A stretch of 10,399 nucleotides of DNA from an uncultured Oscillospiraceae bacterium (GCA_900762005.1 CAAFEV010000332.1:1-10399); one strand, 5' to 3'. Numbered from the stretch's first letter, positions 1 through 6,617 are shown. Numbers and translations: made by a program. The notes: generated from the sequence alone by a model not told the origin.

Positions 1-18
1 AATCGCCGTCCGCGCCCC

Positions 19-47
19 TTTTCAAACGCGCAAAGGTGTGCTATACT
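19..47 (+). promoter_or_regulatory. Candidate promoter of the lepA-rnhA-lspA operon
   Basis: A TTTTCA hexamer (19-24) and a TATACT hexamer (42-47) are separated by 17 nt, which fits a housekeeping sigma-A promoter with a moderate -35 and a good -10. Transcription would begin near 54, about 60 nt before the lepA start. Only 18 bases lie upstream in the window, so a promoter further upstream or read-through from an earlier gene cannot be excluded. Confidence 0.45.
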
Positions 48-115
48 ATTACAAATTTACAAAATCAGTATGTGCCGGGAACACTGCCTTATGCACCGGC
101 AGAAGGAAACTCACT

Positions 116-1921
116 ATGACAGACTTATCCAAGCTGCGCAATTTTTGCATCGTGGCGCACATTGACCACGGCAAATCGACGCTTGCCGACCGCCTGCTGG
201 AGGAGTGCAAGACCGTCGATAAGCGCGAGATGTCCGAGCAGATATTAGACTCAATGGACTTGGAGCGGGAGCGCGGCATCACCATCAAGGCGCGGGCGGT
301 CAAGCTCAGCTACACCGCCGATGACGGCGAAACCTACACGCTCAATCTGATTGACACGCCGGGTCATGTGGACTTTAACTATGAGGTATCGCGCTCTCTT
401 GCCGCGTGCGAGGGTGCCCTTTTGGTCGTGGATGCGTCGCAGGGCATCGAAGCGCAGACGCTTGCGAACACCTACCTTGCGATTGACGCGGGACTGGAGG
501 TTCTGCCGGTTATCAACAAAATCGACCTTCCTGCAGCCCGTCCGGAGGAAATCAAGCACGAAATCGAGGATGTGATTGGTCTGCCCGCGCTTGACGCACC
601 GGAAATTTCCGCAAAAAACGGCATCAACATCCATGCGGTTCTGGAGGCCGTCGTCAGGGGTGTGCCCGCGCCGCAGGGCGACCGAGACGCGCCCGTCCAA
701 GCATTGATTTTCGACAGCCAGTACGACTCCTACCGCGGGGTTATCGTCTATCTGCGCGTCAAAAACGGCGTGCTGCGTCCCGGTATGGAAATCCGCATGA
801 TGGCGACGGGCGCGCAGTACCGTGTGGTCGAGGTCGGCGTGCTGCATCCAAACGGGATGATTGCGGCAGACGCGCTCGGCGCAGGCGAGGTCGGCTACCT
901 GACTGCGTCCATCAAAACCGTTGCCGACACCCGCGTGGGCGACACCGTCACGGGCGCGGAAAATCCCTGCTCCGAGGCACTTGCGGGCTACAAGACCGTG
1001 CAGCCGATGGTCTATTCCGGCGTGTATCCGGCAGACGGCAGTAAGTACGGCGATTTGCGTGATGCGCTGGAAAAGCTGAAGCTCAACGATGCGTCCATGT
1101 CCTTCACGCAGGAGAACTCCGTCGCCCTCGGCTTCGGCTTCCGCTGCGGTTTTCTGGGACTGCTGCATATGGAGATTATCATGGAACGCCTGGAGCGCGA
1201 GTATAATCTGGATTTAATCACCACCGCGCCGAACGTCGTCTATCGCGTCACAAAAATCAACGGCGAGACGGTGGAGGTCTTTACGCCCCTCAACTACCCC
1301 GACCCGATGGAAATTGCGTCGAGCGAGGAGCCGTTTGTCCGCGCAAGCATCCTCACACCGCCGGAATACGTCGGCAACATCATGGAGCTTTGCCAGCAGC
1401 GGCGCGGCGAATACCGCGACATGAGCTATCTGGACGCGGGTCGTGTAGAACTGCGCTATTTTATGCCGCTCAACGAGATTATCTACGACTTTTTCGACGC
1501 GCTGAAATCCCGCACCCGCGGCTACGGCTCACTCGATTACGAGCTGGACGGCTACCGCGCCTCAAAGCTCGTCAAGCTCGACATTCTGCTTAACGGCGAA
1601 ATCGTGGACGCGCTGTCCTTTATCCTGTTTTCCGACAACGCCTACGCCCGCGCAAGGCGCATCTGTGAAAAGCTTAAGGAGAACATTCCGCGTCAGATGT
1701 TTGAAATTCCCGTGCAGGCGGCAATCGGCGGCAAAATCATTGCCCGCGAGACAATCAAAGCCCTGCGCAAGGACGTGCTTGCCAAGTGCTACGGCGGCGA
1801 TATCACCCGCAAAAAGAAGCTGCTCGAAAAGCAGAAGGAGGGCAAGAAGCGTATGCGCACCTTCGGCACGGTTGCCGTACCGTCCGAGGCGTTCATGGCG
1901 GTTCTTAAATTAGACGAATGA
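116..1921 (+). CDS. lepA: Elongation factor 4 (LepA), ribosome back-translocating GTPase
   Basis: Translational GTPase that binds the ribosome and remodels stalled or mistranslocated complexes; it is mostly cytoplasmic, with a membrane-associated pool known in E. coli. The 601-residue product has the expected family length. Visible GTPase motifs are AHIDHGKST (14-22, P-loop), ERERGIT (50-56, switch I), DTPGHVDF (80-87, with His84 as the catalytic histidine) and NKID (134-137). Domain II, the EF-G-like domains III and V and the LepA-specific C-terminal domain follow; the last begins around the GGKIIARETIKALRKDV stretch and ends in the typical basic RKKKLLEKQKEGKKRMR segment. The start at 116 is preferred over the in-frame upstream codon at 38 because AAGGAA (103-108) lies 7 nt before it and family members begin at MTDLSKLRNF-like sequence. 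First gene of a coupled operon; its TGA overlaps the rnhA start as ATGA. Confidence 0.97.
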   Translation: MTDLSKLRNFCIVAHIDHGKSTLADRLLEECKTVDKREMSEQILDSMDLERERGITIKARAVKLSYTADDGETYTLNLIDTPGHVDFNYEVSRSLAACEGALLVVDASQGIEAQTLANTYLAIDAGLEVLPVINKIDLPAARPEEIKHEIEDVIGLPALDAPEISAKNGINIHAVLEAVVRGVPAPQGDRDAPVQALIFDSQYDSYRGVIVYLRVKNGVLRPGMEIRMMATGAQYRVVEVGVLHPNGMIAADALGAGEVGYLTASIKTVADTRVGDTVTGAENPCSEALAGYKTVQPMVYSGVYPADGSKYGDLRDALEKLKLNDASMSFTQENSVALGFGFRCGFLGLLHMEIIMERLEREYNLDLITTAPNVVYRVTKINGETVEVFTPLNYPDPMEIASSEEPFVRASILTPPEYVGNIMELCQQRRGEYRDMSYLDAGRVELRYFMPLNEIIYDFFDALKSRTRGYGSLDYELDGYRASKLVKLDILLNGEIVDALSFILFSDNAYARARRICEKLKENIPRQMFEIPVQAAIGGKIIARETIKALRKDVLAKCYGGDITRKKKLLEKQKEGKKRMRTFGTVAVPSEAFMAVLKLDE

Positions 1922-2376
1922 AGCAGGTGACGATTTACACTGACGGTGCGTGCTCCGGCAATCCCGGACCGGGCGGCTGGGGTGCGATTTTGGAGTACGG
2001 CGGCGCGGAAAAGGAGCTGTCCGGCGGCGAAAAACAGACCACGAACAACCGCATGGAGCTGTCCGGCGTGATTTTCGCCCTGCTTGCCTTAAAAGAACCG
2101 TGCCGGGTAGCACTTTACACCGACTCAAAGTACGTTTTTGACGCGGTGGACAAACGCTGGGTCTACGGCTGGCGCGCAAAGGGCTGGAGAAAGGCGGACA
2201 AAAAACCCGCCCTGAACGTCGATTTATGGGAGCGGCTGCTGCCCCTGCTGGAGTACCACGAGGTGCATTGGAACTGGGTCAAGGGTCACGCCTCGAACGA
2301 CAAAAACAACCGCTGCGACGCACTTGCCGTGGCACAGAGCCGGCACTATGCCGCGCTCGGGAGGGAGCAACCATGA
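1918..2376 (+). CDS. rnhA: Ribonuclease HI
   Basis: Cleaves the RNA strand of RNA-DNA hybrids, which matters for R-loop removal, replication primers and genome stability. The 152-residue product matches the usual 150-155 residues of bacterial RNase HI. The metal-binding carboxylates are all present: Asp9 in TDGACSGNPGPGGWG, Glu47 in TTNNRMEL, Asp69 in YTDSKYV and Asp134 in NNRCDALA. His124 in WVKGHAS is the flexible-loop histidine, and the basic handle with RWVYGWRAKGW (80-90) is intact, so this is a full type-1 enzyme. The ATG overlaps the lepA stop as ATGA, and no Shine-Dalgarno sequence lies in the 20 nt before it. Translation therefore probably depends on ribosomes terminating on lepA. 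Its own TGA overlaps the lspA start the same way. Confidence 0.97.
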   Translation: MKQVTIYTDGACSGNPGPGGWGAILEYGGAEKELSGGEKQTTNNRMELSGVIFALLALKEPCRVALYTDSKYVFDAVDKRWVYGWRAKGWRKADKKPALNVDLWERLLPLLEYHEVHWNWVKGHASNDKNNRCDALAVAQSRHYAALGREQP

Positions 2377-2858
2377 AGAAGAATCCGAAGCTGTTTTATA
2401 TCGCGATGGCACTATTCTCCGTGCTGATTATCGCACTCGACCAATGGACAAAATGGCTGACCGTGAAAAGCATTCCCCTCGGCGAAACGCGCTGGGGTAT
2501 TTCCGGAATCTTTTATTTGACGCACGTTGAAAATACAGGCGGCGCGTGGGGCATTTTCGGAGGCAGCACATGGCTGTTTGTCGTGGTTCTGGTGCTCTTT
2601 GTCGGTGTGCTCGGCTTTCTGATTTATAAAAAATGGCTCACGAAAAAATTTGAATTTGTCTGCCTTGCAGGCATTCTCGGCGGCGGCATCGGCAACCTCA
2701 TCGACCGCCTGGCAACAGGCAGGGTCACGGATATGATTGCCTTCGACTTTATGAAGTTCCCCGTGTTCAATGTCGCCGACTGCTTCATCACCGTCGGCTG
2801 CTTCGCCTTGATTGTCTATGTTCTCTTTTTCGACCGCTCCAAGTCCAAGCAGGAGTAA
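2373..2858 (+). CDS. lspA: Lipoprotein signal peptidase (signal peptidase II)
   Basis: Membrane aspartyl protease that removes the signal peptide of diacylglyceryl-modified prolipoproteins at the lipobox cysteine. The 161-residue product shows four hydrophobic segments (about 8-30, 66-86, 94-113 and 135-155) and the family signatures DQWTK (23-27), NTGGAWG (54-60), GGGIGNLIDR (103-112), VTDMI (118-122) and FPVFNVADCFI (129-139). Asp111, Asp120 and Asp136 are the conserved aspartates; Asp120 and Asp136 are most likely the catalytic pair. The start at 2373 is chosen because GAGGGAG (2361-2367) lies 5 nt upstream and the ATG overlaps the rnhA TGA as ATGA; an in-frame extension to 2226 would only reread rnhA. 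Last gene of the operon, followed by a hairpin. The usual isoleucine-lipoprotein partner lgt is not nearby. Confidence 0.96.
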   Translation: MKKNPKLFYIAMALFSVLIIALDQWTKWLTVKSIPLGETRWGISGIFYLTHVENTGGAWGIFGGSTWLFVVVLVLFVGVLGFLIYKKWLTKKFEFVCLAGILGGGIGNLIDRLATGRVTDMIAFDFMKFPVFNVADCFITVGCFALIVYVLFFDRSKSKQE

Positions 2859-2944
2859 CGCTGCAACGCGCGCAGGCTGTAGGCAGGTCTTGTCCCCGCC
2901 GCAGTGAAATTTTACCCCGCGCAAATCGCAAATCAACAAAAGCT

Positions 2945-2976
2945 GCCGCGTCCCAAGAGGTTCTTCGGGACGCGGC
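2945..2976 (+). terminator. Hairpin terminator of the lepA-rnhA-lspA operon
   Basis: A perfect 10-bp stem (GCCGCGTCCC at 2945-2954 with GGGACGCGGC at 2967-2976) is extended on the inside by AAGA/TCTT around a three-base loop, with one unpaired C. It sits 87 nt after the lspA stop. The trailing sequence is only moderately T-rich, so it may stabilise the 3' end as much as terminate. Confidence 0.6.
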
Positions 2977-3026
2977 CGTATTGATTGTTTGCTGCTTATG
3001 GTGCAGACATATTATCCGAAATCGTT

Positions 3027-3062
3027 GTATTCTCCGGGATTGCGGTATTCTCCGGGATTGCT
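3027..3062 (+). repeat. Two tandem 18-bp copies of GTATTCTCCGGGATTGC(G/T)
   Basis: Copy one is at 3027-3044 and copy two at 3045-3062; 17 of 18 bases agree. It lies in the convergent intergenic region with no gene around it. It could be a small variable-number repeat; there are only two units here. Confidence 0.85.
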
Positions 3063-3133
3063 GTTTTTTCTTGCGCGGTCTGCTTGTCTCTTCCCTTTCA
3101 CAGTGAAAAAACGAAAAACCTCACGCTCCGCGG

Positions 3134-3175
3134 CGAAAAAAGCAGCCGTCTCCCCCGAAAGCGGCTGCTTTTTCG
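3134..3175 (-). terminator. Strong terminator, minus-strand membrane protein gene
   Basis: AGCAGCCG (3141-3148) pairs with CGGCTGCT (3162-3169), extended by A/T pairs on both flanks. On the minus strand the stem is followed by a run of T (from 3141 down to 3136), which makes a classic intrinsic terminator just after the stop codon at 3179. On the plus strand it also ends in five T, so it could stop read-through from lspA as well. Confidence 0.85.
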
Positions 3176-3178
3176 TAT

Positions 3179-3613
3179 TTATGACCAAAATTTCTTAGCG
3201 GATCTGTTCTGGATAACCATGTACCATGAGAACACCAAAATCGGCACGGCAAGCTCGGCGTAATAAACCCAGCCCGCCTTGTAGAGGAAAACATAGTCGT
3301 TCAGTGCCTTGACAATTCCCGCAAGGGCGAGTATCACGCCCATCCCCAAAAGACGCGGCGCGGTAAAGCGCAGATAGCCGTCCGGGTCTGTGCAGGTGTC
3401 GGGGGTGCAGTTGCCGGGATAAATGACCTTGCTCGGGAACAGCTCACACTTGAAGTGCAGACGCAGTGCGGCATAGATGCAGTAGATGCCGAAGGCAACC
3501 AGCATCGCAATCAGCACAACGCCGAAAATATTTCCGTTGTCTGTCTTGGCGGCGGTGTTTTCTGCGGCGGCGGCAGTCGTCTCCGCAGCGGTTAAAAGCA
3601 GTGATAGGTTCAT
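3179..3613 (-). CDS. Small three-helix membrane protein of unknown function
   Basis: I do not recognise the family. The 144-residue protein starts with a Thr/Ala-rich segment (about 8-24), then has hydrophobic helices at about 29-50, 88-104 and 115-134. Basic residues follow helix 1 (RLHFK, 51-55) and helix 3 (NRSAKK, 136-141), so by the positive-inside rule the N-terminus faces out and the C-terminus faces in. The loop between helices 1 and 2 carries Cys56, Cys69 and Cys74 around PGNCTPDTCTDPDG, a compact motif that may bind a metal or form contacts. The start is supported by a GGGAGGG ribosome binding site on the minus strand (3621-3627). It has its own promoter and terminator and is divergent from the peptidase-like gene. 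It is real by ribosome binding site, promoter and composition; its role is open. Confidence 0.8.
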   Translation of the reverse strand: MNLSLLLTAAETTAAAAENTAAKTDNGNIFGVVLIAMLVAFGIYCIYAALRLHFKCELFPSKVIYPGNCTPDTCTDPDGYLRFTAPRLLGMGVILALAGIVKALNDYVFLYKAGWVYYAELAVPILVFSWYMVIQNRSAKKFWS

Positions 3614-3641
3614 AGGTTGCCCTCCCTTTGTTTATGCAACC

Positions 3642-3670
3642 ATTATAGCAAGCCCGCGCCGCGATTGCAA
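3642..3670 (-). promoter_or_regulatory. Promoter of the small membrane protein gene
   Basis: Read on the minus strand, TTGCAA (3670-3665) and a perfect TATAAT (3647-3642) are 17 nt apart. Transcription would start near 3635, giving a 5' leader of about 22 nt that contains the ribosome binding site. Confidence 0.8.
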
Positions 3671-3734
3671 CCGCTTTCGGCAAAAAAGCATTGTGCGGGA
3701 TTCTCCGAATTAAAAATACAGATTACCGTTTTTC

Positions 3735-3763
3735 TTGCCAAATCCACCATAAAATGCTATGAT
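3735..3763 (+). promoter_or_regulatory. Promoter of the peptidase-like gene
   Basis: TTGCCA (3735-3740) and TATGAT (3758-3763) are separated by 17 nt, each differing from consensus by one or two bases. Transcription would begin near 3770, about 23 nt before the start codon at 3793. It is arranged back to back with the promoter of the minus-strand membrane protein, with about 64 nt between the two -35 boxes where a shared regulator could bind. Confidence 0.75.
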
Positions 3764-3792
3764 ATAAAAAATCATCGGAAGGAGGGCACCGA

Positions 3793-4632
3793 ATGAGCAC
3801 GGAAGCCGGGACACATCTGCAACTGCTGACGGAATTTCTGCAAACACCGCTCTGCGACGGCGGCAGCCTTCTCGACCGCTTTGCCGCCCTGCCCGGTGCC
3901 GTCGCCGGCAAGGGCACTCAGCCGCTGCAACGGTATGTCTATCTCCCCGGCACACGAAAAGACCGTGTCGTCTTAGTCGCACATACGGACACCGTCTGGG
4001 ACGAAAACTACGATAAGCCCTGCCGCACACCGGTGCAGCCGGTATACGACGGCAGCCTGCTGCGCGGCAGCAATCCCGACTGCGGCATCGGCGCGGATGA
4101 CCGTGCCGGCTGCGCCATGCTCTGGGCACTGCGTGACAGCGGACATTCCCTGCTGCTTGTAGACGGCGAGGAGCACGGCAAGCGCGGCGCAGCCTATCTG
4201 CGCAGCAGCGCGCCCAAGCTCTACCGTGCGCTCAATCGCCACCGTTTTATGCTGGAGCTTGACTGGGTCGGCAACGGCACCTGCCTGTTCAATCAGGTGT
4301 ATAACACCAACCGCTTTCGGCAATATATTTTTCATGCGCTCGGCTGCACCGGCGCGCAGAACAGCGGGGGCTGTGATTTGCAGGTTCTCTGCCGGAGCAT
4401 CTGCGGTGCAAACATCGGCATCGGCTATCATAACTATCACTCGGCAAAGGAATGTATCAGCTTATCGGAATGGGAGCGCACGCTTACGCAGCTTACCGCA
4501 TTTCTCGGGCAACCGCAGCCGCGCTTTCGTGTGCAGGCGTTCTCTCCCCTGCGCAGACTGCTGTTGAAGCTACGTGCCAAGGGCAGCCGGCTGAAAAGGC
4601 AGTTTTTACGCGGAATCAAACGAAACAATTGA
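3793..4632 (+). CDS. Zinc-peptidase-like protein (M20/M28/M42 fold) with basic tail
   Basis: Probable di-zinc aminopeptidase-type hydrolase. Candidate metal ligands appear in the order expected for this clan: His64 and Asp66 (VAHTDTV), Asp102 (GIGADDRAG), Glu126/Glu127 (DGEEHGKRGA, general base plus ligand), Asp157 (ELDWVG) and His216 (YHNYHSAKE). At 279 residues it is shorter than most M20/M28/M42 enzymes and appears to lack a separate lid or dimerisation domain. No signal peptide is visible, so it should be cytoplasmic. The last 30 residues (about 250-279) form a strongly basic tail with eleven Arg/Lys, which is unusual for the clan. The start is fixed by GGAGGG (3781-3786) 6 nt before the ATG. 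The substrate cannot be told from sequence. It ends at the start of the prfC leader and may be read separately from prfC, which has its own candidate promoter. Confidence 0.8.
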   Translation: MSTEAGTHLQLLTEFLQTPLCDGGSLLDRFAALPGAVAGKGTQPLQRYVYLPGTRKDRVVLVAHTDTVWDENYDKPCRTPVQPVYDGSLLRGSNPDCGIGADDRAGCAMLWALRDSGHSLLLVDGEEHGKRGAAYLRSSAPKLYRALNRHRFMLELDWVGNGTCLFNQVYNTNRFRQYIFHALGCTGAQNSGGCDLQVLCRSICGANIGIGYHNYHSAKECISLSEWERTLTQLTAFLGQPQPRFRVQAFSPLRRLLLKLRAKGSRLKRQFLRGIKRNN

Positions 4633-4657
4633 ATTTTCCCCCCGCCTGTGGTATCAT
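4629..4657 (+). promoter_or_regulatory. Candidate promoter of prfC
   Basis: TTGAAT (4629-4634) and TATCAT (4652-4657) are 17 nt apart; the -35 overlaps the stop codon of the peptidase-like gene. If used, transcription starts near 4664 and prfC has a leader of about 300 nt. Supported by hexamer match and spacing only. Confidence 0.55.
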
Positions 4658-4966
4658 AACAACTACCGACCCTTCGGGCTGCACGTGGCTTACATTGCTC
4701 GCGCTTCACGGGGATTAACTTTCAAATTTTGCACCGCCCCTTGGCTCCCTCTACGCGCAAAGGGGTACGCCGCATCTCGTCGCCGCAAGCTCCATATCCC
4801 TCGCCGCACCCGTAGGGCGGGGGCTTGCTCCCGTCATCCCCCTCCCCCGTCCCGAAAAAATCACCTGATGATTCTATAGCAAGGAGAACCCGTTATGCCC
4901 TATCGTCTGACCCCTCCATAGTGTTTTTGCCTTTCCGACAAACACAAACCGACACGGAGGAATATT
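4658..4966 (+). other. Long GC-rich leader region before prfC
   Basis: About 300 nt without a normal-sized gene. Possible stems include CCCCTT (4736-4741) with AAGGGG (4759-4764) and CGGGGG/CTCCCG around 4818-4833. It ends with an eight-codon reading frame (4895-4921), a weak stem GTGTTT/AAACAC (4921-4945) that overlaps the stop of that frame, and the prfC ribosome binding site CGGAGG (4955-4960). It does not match a riboswitch class I can recognise. A 64-codon GTG frame at 4685-4879 has no ribosome binding site and low-complexity basic content, so it is not called. Confidence 0.5.
4895..4921 (+). CDS. Candidate leader peptide MPYRLTPP upstream of prfC
   Basis: An eight-codon frame reads MPYRLTPP followed by TAG. 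AAGGAG (4881-4886) lies 8 nt before the ATG, a better ribosome binding site than many real genes have. The stop is 45 nt before the prfC ATG. The peptide ends in Pro-Pro directly before the stop, a context known from general work on translation to slow both peptide bond formation and release. Since the next gene encodes the factor that recycles release factors, a feedback role is attractive, but this is inference: the frame is very short and could arise by chance. Confidence 0.45.
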   Translation: MPYRLTPP

Positions 4967-6556
4967 ATGTCAACCTTACAACAAGAAATCGGCAGACGCA
5001 GGACGTTTGCCATCATATCACACCCGGACGCGGGCAAAACCACACTGACGGAAAAATTTCTGCTTTACGGCGGAGCGATTGCGCAGGCAGGCGCGGTCAA
5101 GGGGAAGAAAAACGCCCGAGCCGCTGTCTCGGACTGGATGGAGATTGAAAAGCAGCGCGGCATTTCCGTCACGTCCTCGGTGATGCAGTTCCAGTACGAG
5201 GGCTTTTGCATCAACATTTTGGACACCCCGGGGCATCAGGACTTTTCCGAGGACACCTACCGCACGCTGATGGCAGCGGACTCGGCGGTCATGGTCATTG
5301 ACGCGAGCAAGGGCGTCGAGGCGCAGACGCGCAAACTCTTCAAGGTCTGCGCCATGCGTCACATTCCGATTTTCACCTTTATCAACAAACTCGACCGCGA
5401 GGCAAAGGACCCCTTTGACCTGCTCGACGAGGTGGAAAAGGAGCTGGGCATCGAGACCTATGCCGTCAACTGGCCGATTGGCTGCGGCAAGGAATTTCAA
5501 GGTGTCTATGACCGGCAGCAGGGTCAGATTGCCTTTTTCTCCGGCGTCTCGGGAAAGAACCGTGCCGAAAAGCGCGAAATTTCTCTGGAGGACGCCGAAG
5601 TCGGCACACTTCTGGGGCAAACCCGCTGGCAGCAGCTACGCGATGACGTAGAGCTGCTCGGTGCAGGCAGAGAGTTCAACGCCGATGAGGTGCAGCGCGG
5701 TACGCTCAGTCCGGTATTCTTCGGCTCGGCACTGACGAATTTCGGCGTTGAGCCGTTTTTGGAAGCGTTCTTGCAGATGACGCCGCCGCCGCTGCCGCGC
5801 ACCGCCGACTGCGGCGTGATTGATACCTTCGACCCCGACTTTTCCGCCTTTGTGTTCAAAATTCAGGCGAATATGAACAAGGCGCACCGCGACCGTCTGG
5901 CGTTTATGCGCATCTGCTCCGGCAAATATGAGCGCGAAGCTGAGGTCTACCATGTGCAGGGCGAAAAAAAGCTGCGCCTGTCGCAGCCGCAGCAGCTCAT
6001 GGCACAGGAGCGTGAAATCATCGACGAAGCCTACGCCGGCGATATCATCGGCGTCTTTGACCCCGGCATTTTCTCGATTGGCGATACGATTACCATGCCC
6101 GGCAAGAAGTTCCGCTTTGCAGGCATTCCGACCTTTGCGCCGGAGCATTTTGCCCGTGTCAGCCCGAAGGACACGATGAAACGCAAGCAGTTCATCAAGG
6201 GCACTGAGCAAATTGCGCAGGAGGGTGCCATTCAGATTTTCAAGGTGCCGAACACCGGCATGGAGGAGGTCATTGTCGGCGTCGTCGGCACGCTGCAATT
6301 TGATGTATTCCGCTATCGGATGCTCAACGAGTACGGCGTGGAGCTGCGCATGGAAACGCTGCCGTATGAGGTTTTGCGCTTCATCCGGCACAGCCCCGTG
6401 GAGGAAAAGGAGCTGAACCTCTCCTCCGACGCTGAGCTTTTGGAGGATTATCGCGGACACAGGCTGCTGGTCTTTTCCAGTCAGTGGGCAATCGACTTTA
6501 CCGTTCGCCGCAATCCCGGTCTGGAGCTTTCCGAGACGCCGGAGCAAGCCCAATAA
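4967..6556 (+). CDS. prfC: Peptide chain release factor 3 (RF3), translational GTPase
   Basis: GTPase that removes RF1 or RF2 from the ribosome after peptide release and takes part in quality control after miscoding. The 529-residue product has the standard family length. Motifs: SHPDAGKTT (18-26, P-loop), EKQRGISVTSSVMQF (61-75, the RF3-type switch I region), DTPGHQDFSEDTYRTL (86-101) and NKLDRE (140-145). The DTPGHQDFSEDTYRTL and AGAVKGKKNARAAVSDWMEIE patterns separate it from EF-G, LepA and TetM-like proteins. Domains II and III follow, with the RF3 C-terminal region ending near residue 520. The start is fixed by CGGAGG (4955-4960) 6 nt before the ATG. It stands alone, with a long leader upstream and a strong hairpin downstream. 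This is the second translational GTPase in the window. Confidence 0.97.
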   Translation: MSTLQQEIGRRRTFAIISHPDAGKTTLTEKFLLYGGAIAQAGAVKGKKNARAAVSDWMEIEKQRGISVTSSVMQFQYEGFCINILDTPGHQDFSEDTYRTLMAADSAVMVIDASKGVEAQTRKLFKVCAMRHIPIFTFINKLDREAKDPFDLLDEVEKELGIETYAVNWPIGCGKEFQGVYDRQQGQIAFFSGVSGKNRAEKREISLEDAEVGTLLGQTRWQQLRDDVELLGAGREFNADEVQRGTLSPVFFGSALTNFGVEPFLEAFLQMTPPPLPRTADCGVIDTFDPDFSAFVFKIQANMNKAHRDRLAFMRICSGKYEREAEVYHVQGEKKLRLSQPQQLMAQEREIIDEAYAGDIIGVFDPGIFSIGDTITMPGKKFRFAGIPTFAPEHFARVSPKDTMKRKQFIKGTEQIAQEGAIQIFKVPNTGMEEVIVGVVGTLQFDVFRYRMLNEYGVELRMETLPYEVLRFIRHSPVEEKELNLSSDAELLEDYRGHRLLVFSSQWAIDFTVRRNPGLELSETPEQAQ

Positions 6557-6563
6557 TTACTAC

Positions 6564-6595
6564 AACCGCCTCTGTGCCGATGCACAGAGGCGGTT
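6564..6595 (+). terminator. 14-bp hairpin after prfC
   Basis: A perfect 14-bp stem, AACCGCCTCTGTGC (6564-6577) with GCACAGAGGCGGTT (6582-6595), closes a CGAT loop 7 nt after the prfC stop. The T-run after it is short (TTCTGCTTGT). The symmetrical flanking AA/TT means it may also limit read-through from the convergent XRE gene. Confidence 0.75.
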
Positions 6596-6617
6596 CTGCT
6601 TGTCAAAAAAGCAATCC

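Larger units (their letters stand above)
2859..3178. other. Convergent intergenic region, no gene seen
   Basis: About 320 nt between the convergent lspA and the minus-strand membrane protein gene. It holds the lspA hairpin, a small tandem GCAAATC pair (2921-2934), an 18-bp tandem repeat (3027-3062) and the terminator of the minus-strand gene (3134-3175). The reading frames through it start at TTG without a ribosome binding site and run through the terminators, so none is called. Confidence 0.6.

Noticed and set aside
251..1168. Long minus-strand open frame (305 codons) inside lepA
   Set aside because: It is antisense to strongly recognisable LepA sequence, has no ribosome binding site and resembles no family; high GC at third positions produces such frames.
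2412..2939. Minus-strand 175-codon frame over lspA
   Set aside because: Antisense to conserved LspA motifs and runs through the terminator region; no ribosome binding site.
2985..3263. Plus-strand 92-codon frame in the lspA downstream region
   Set aside because: Starts at TTG without a ribosome binding site, translates the 18-bp tandem repeat and crosses a terminator into the opposite-strand gene.
3973..4440. Minus-strand 155-codon frame inside the peptidase-like gene
   Set aside because: Antisense to metal-binding motifs of the plus-strand gene; no ribosome binding site or promoter.
4685..4879. Plus-strand 64-codon GTG frame in the prfC leader
   Set aside because: No ribosome binding site and low-complexity Arg/Pro-rich product, typical of translated GC-rich non-coding DNA.
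5636..6553. Minus-strand 305-codon frame inside prfC
   Set aside because: Shadow of the RF3 coding sequence; no start signals.
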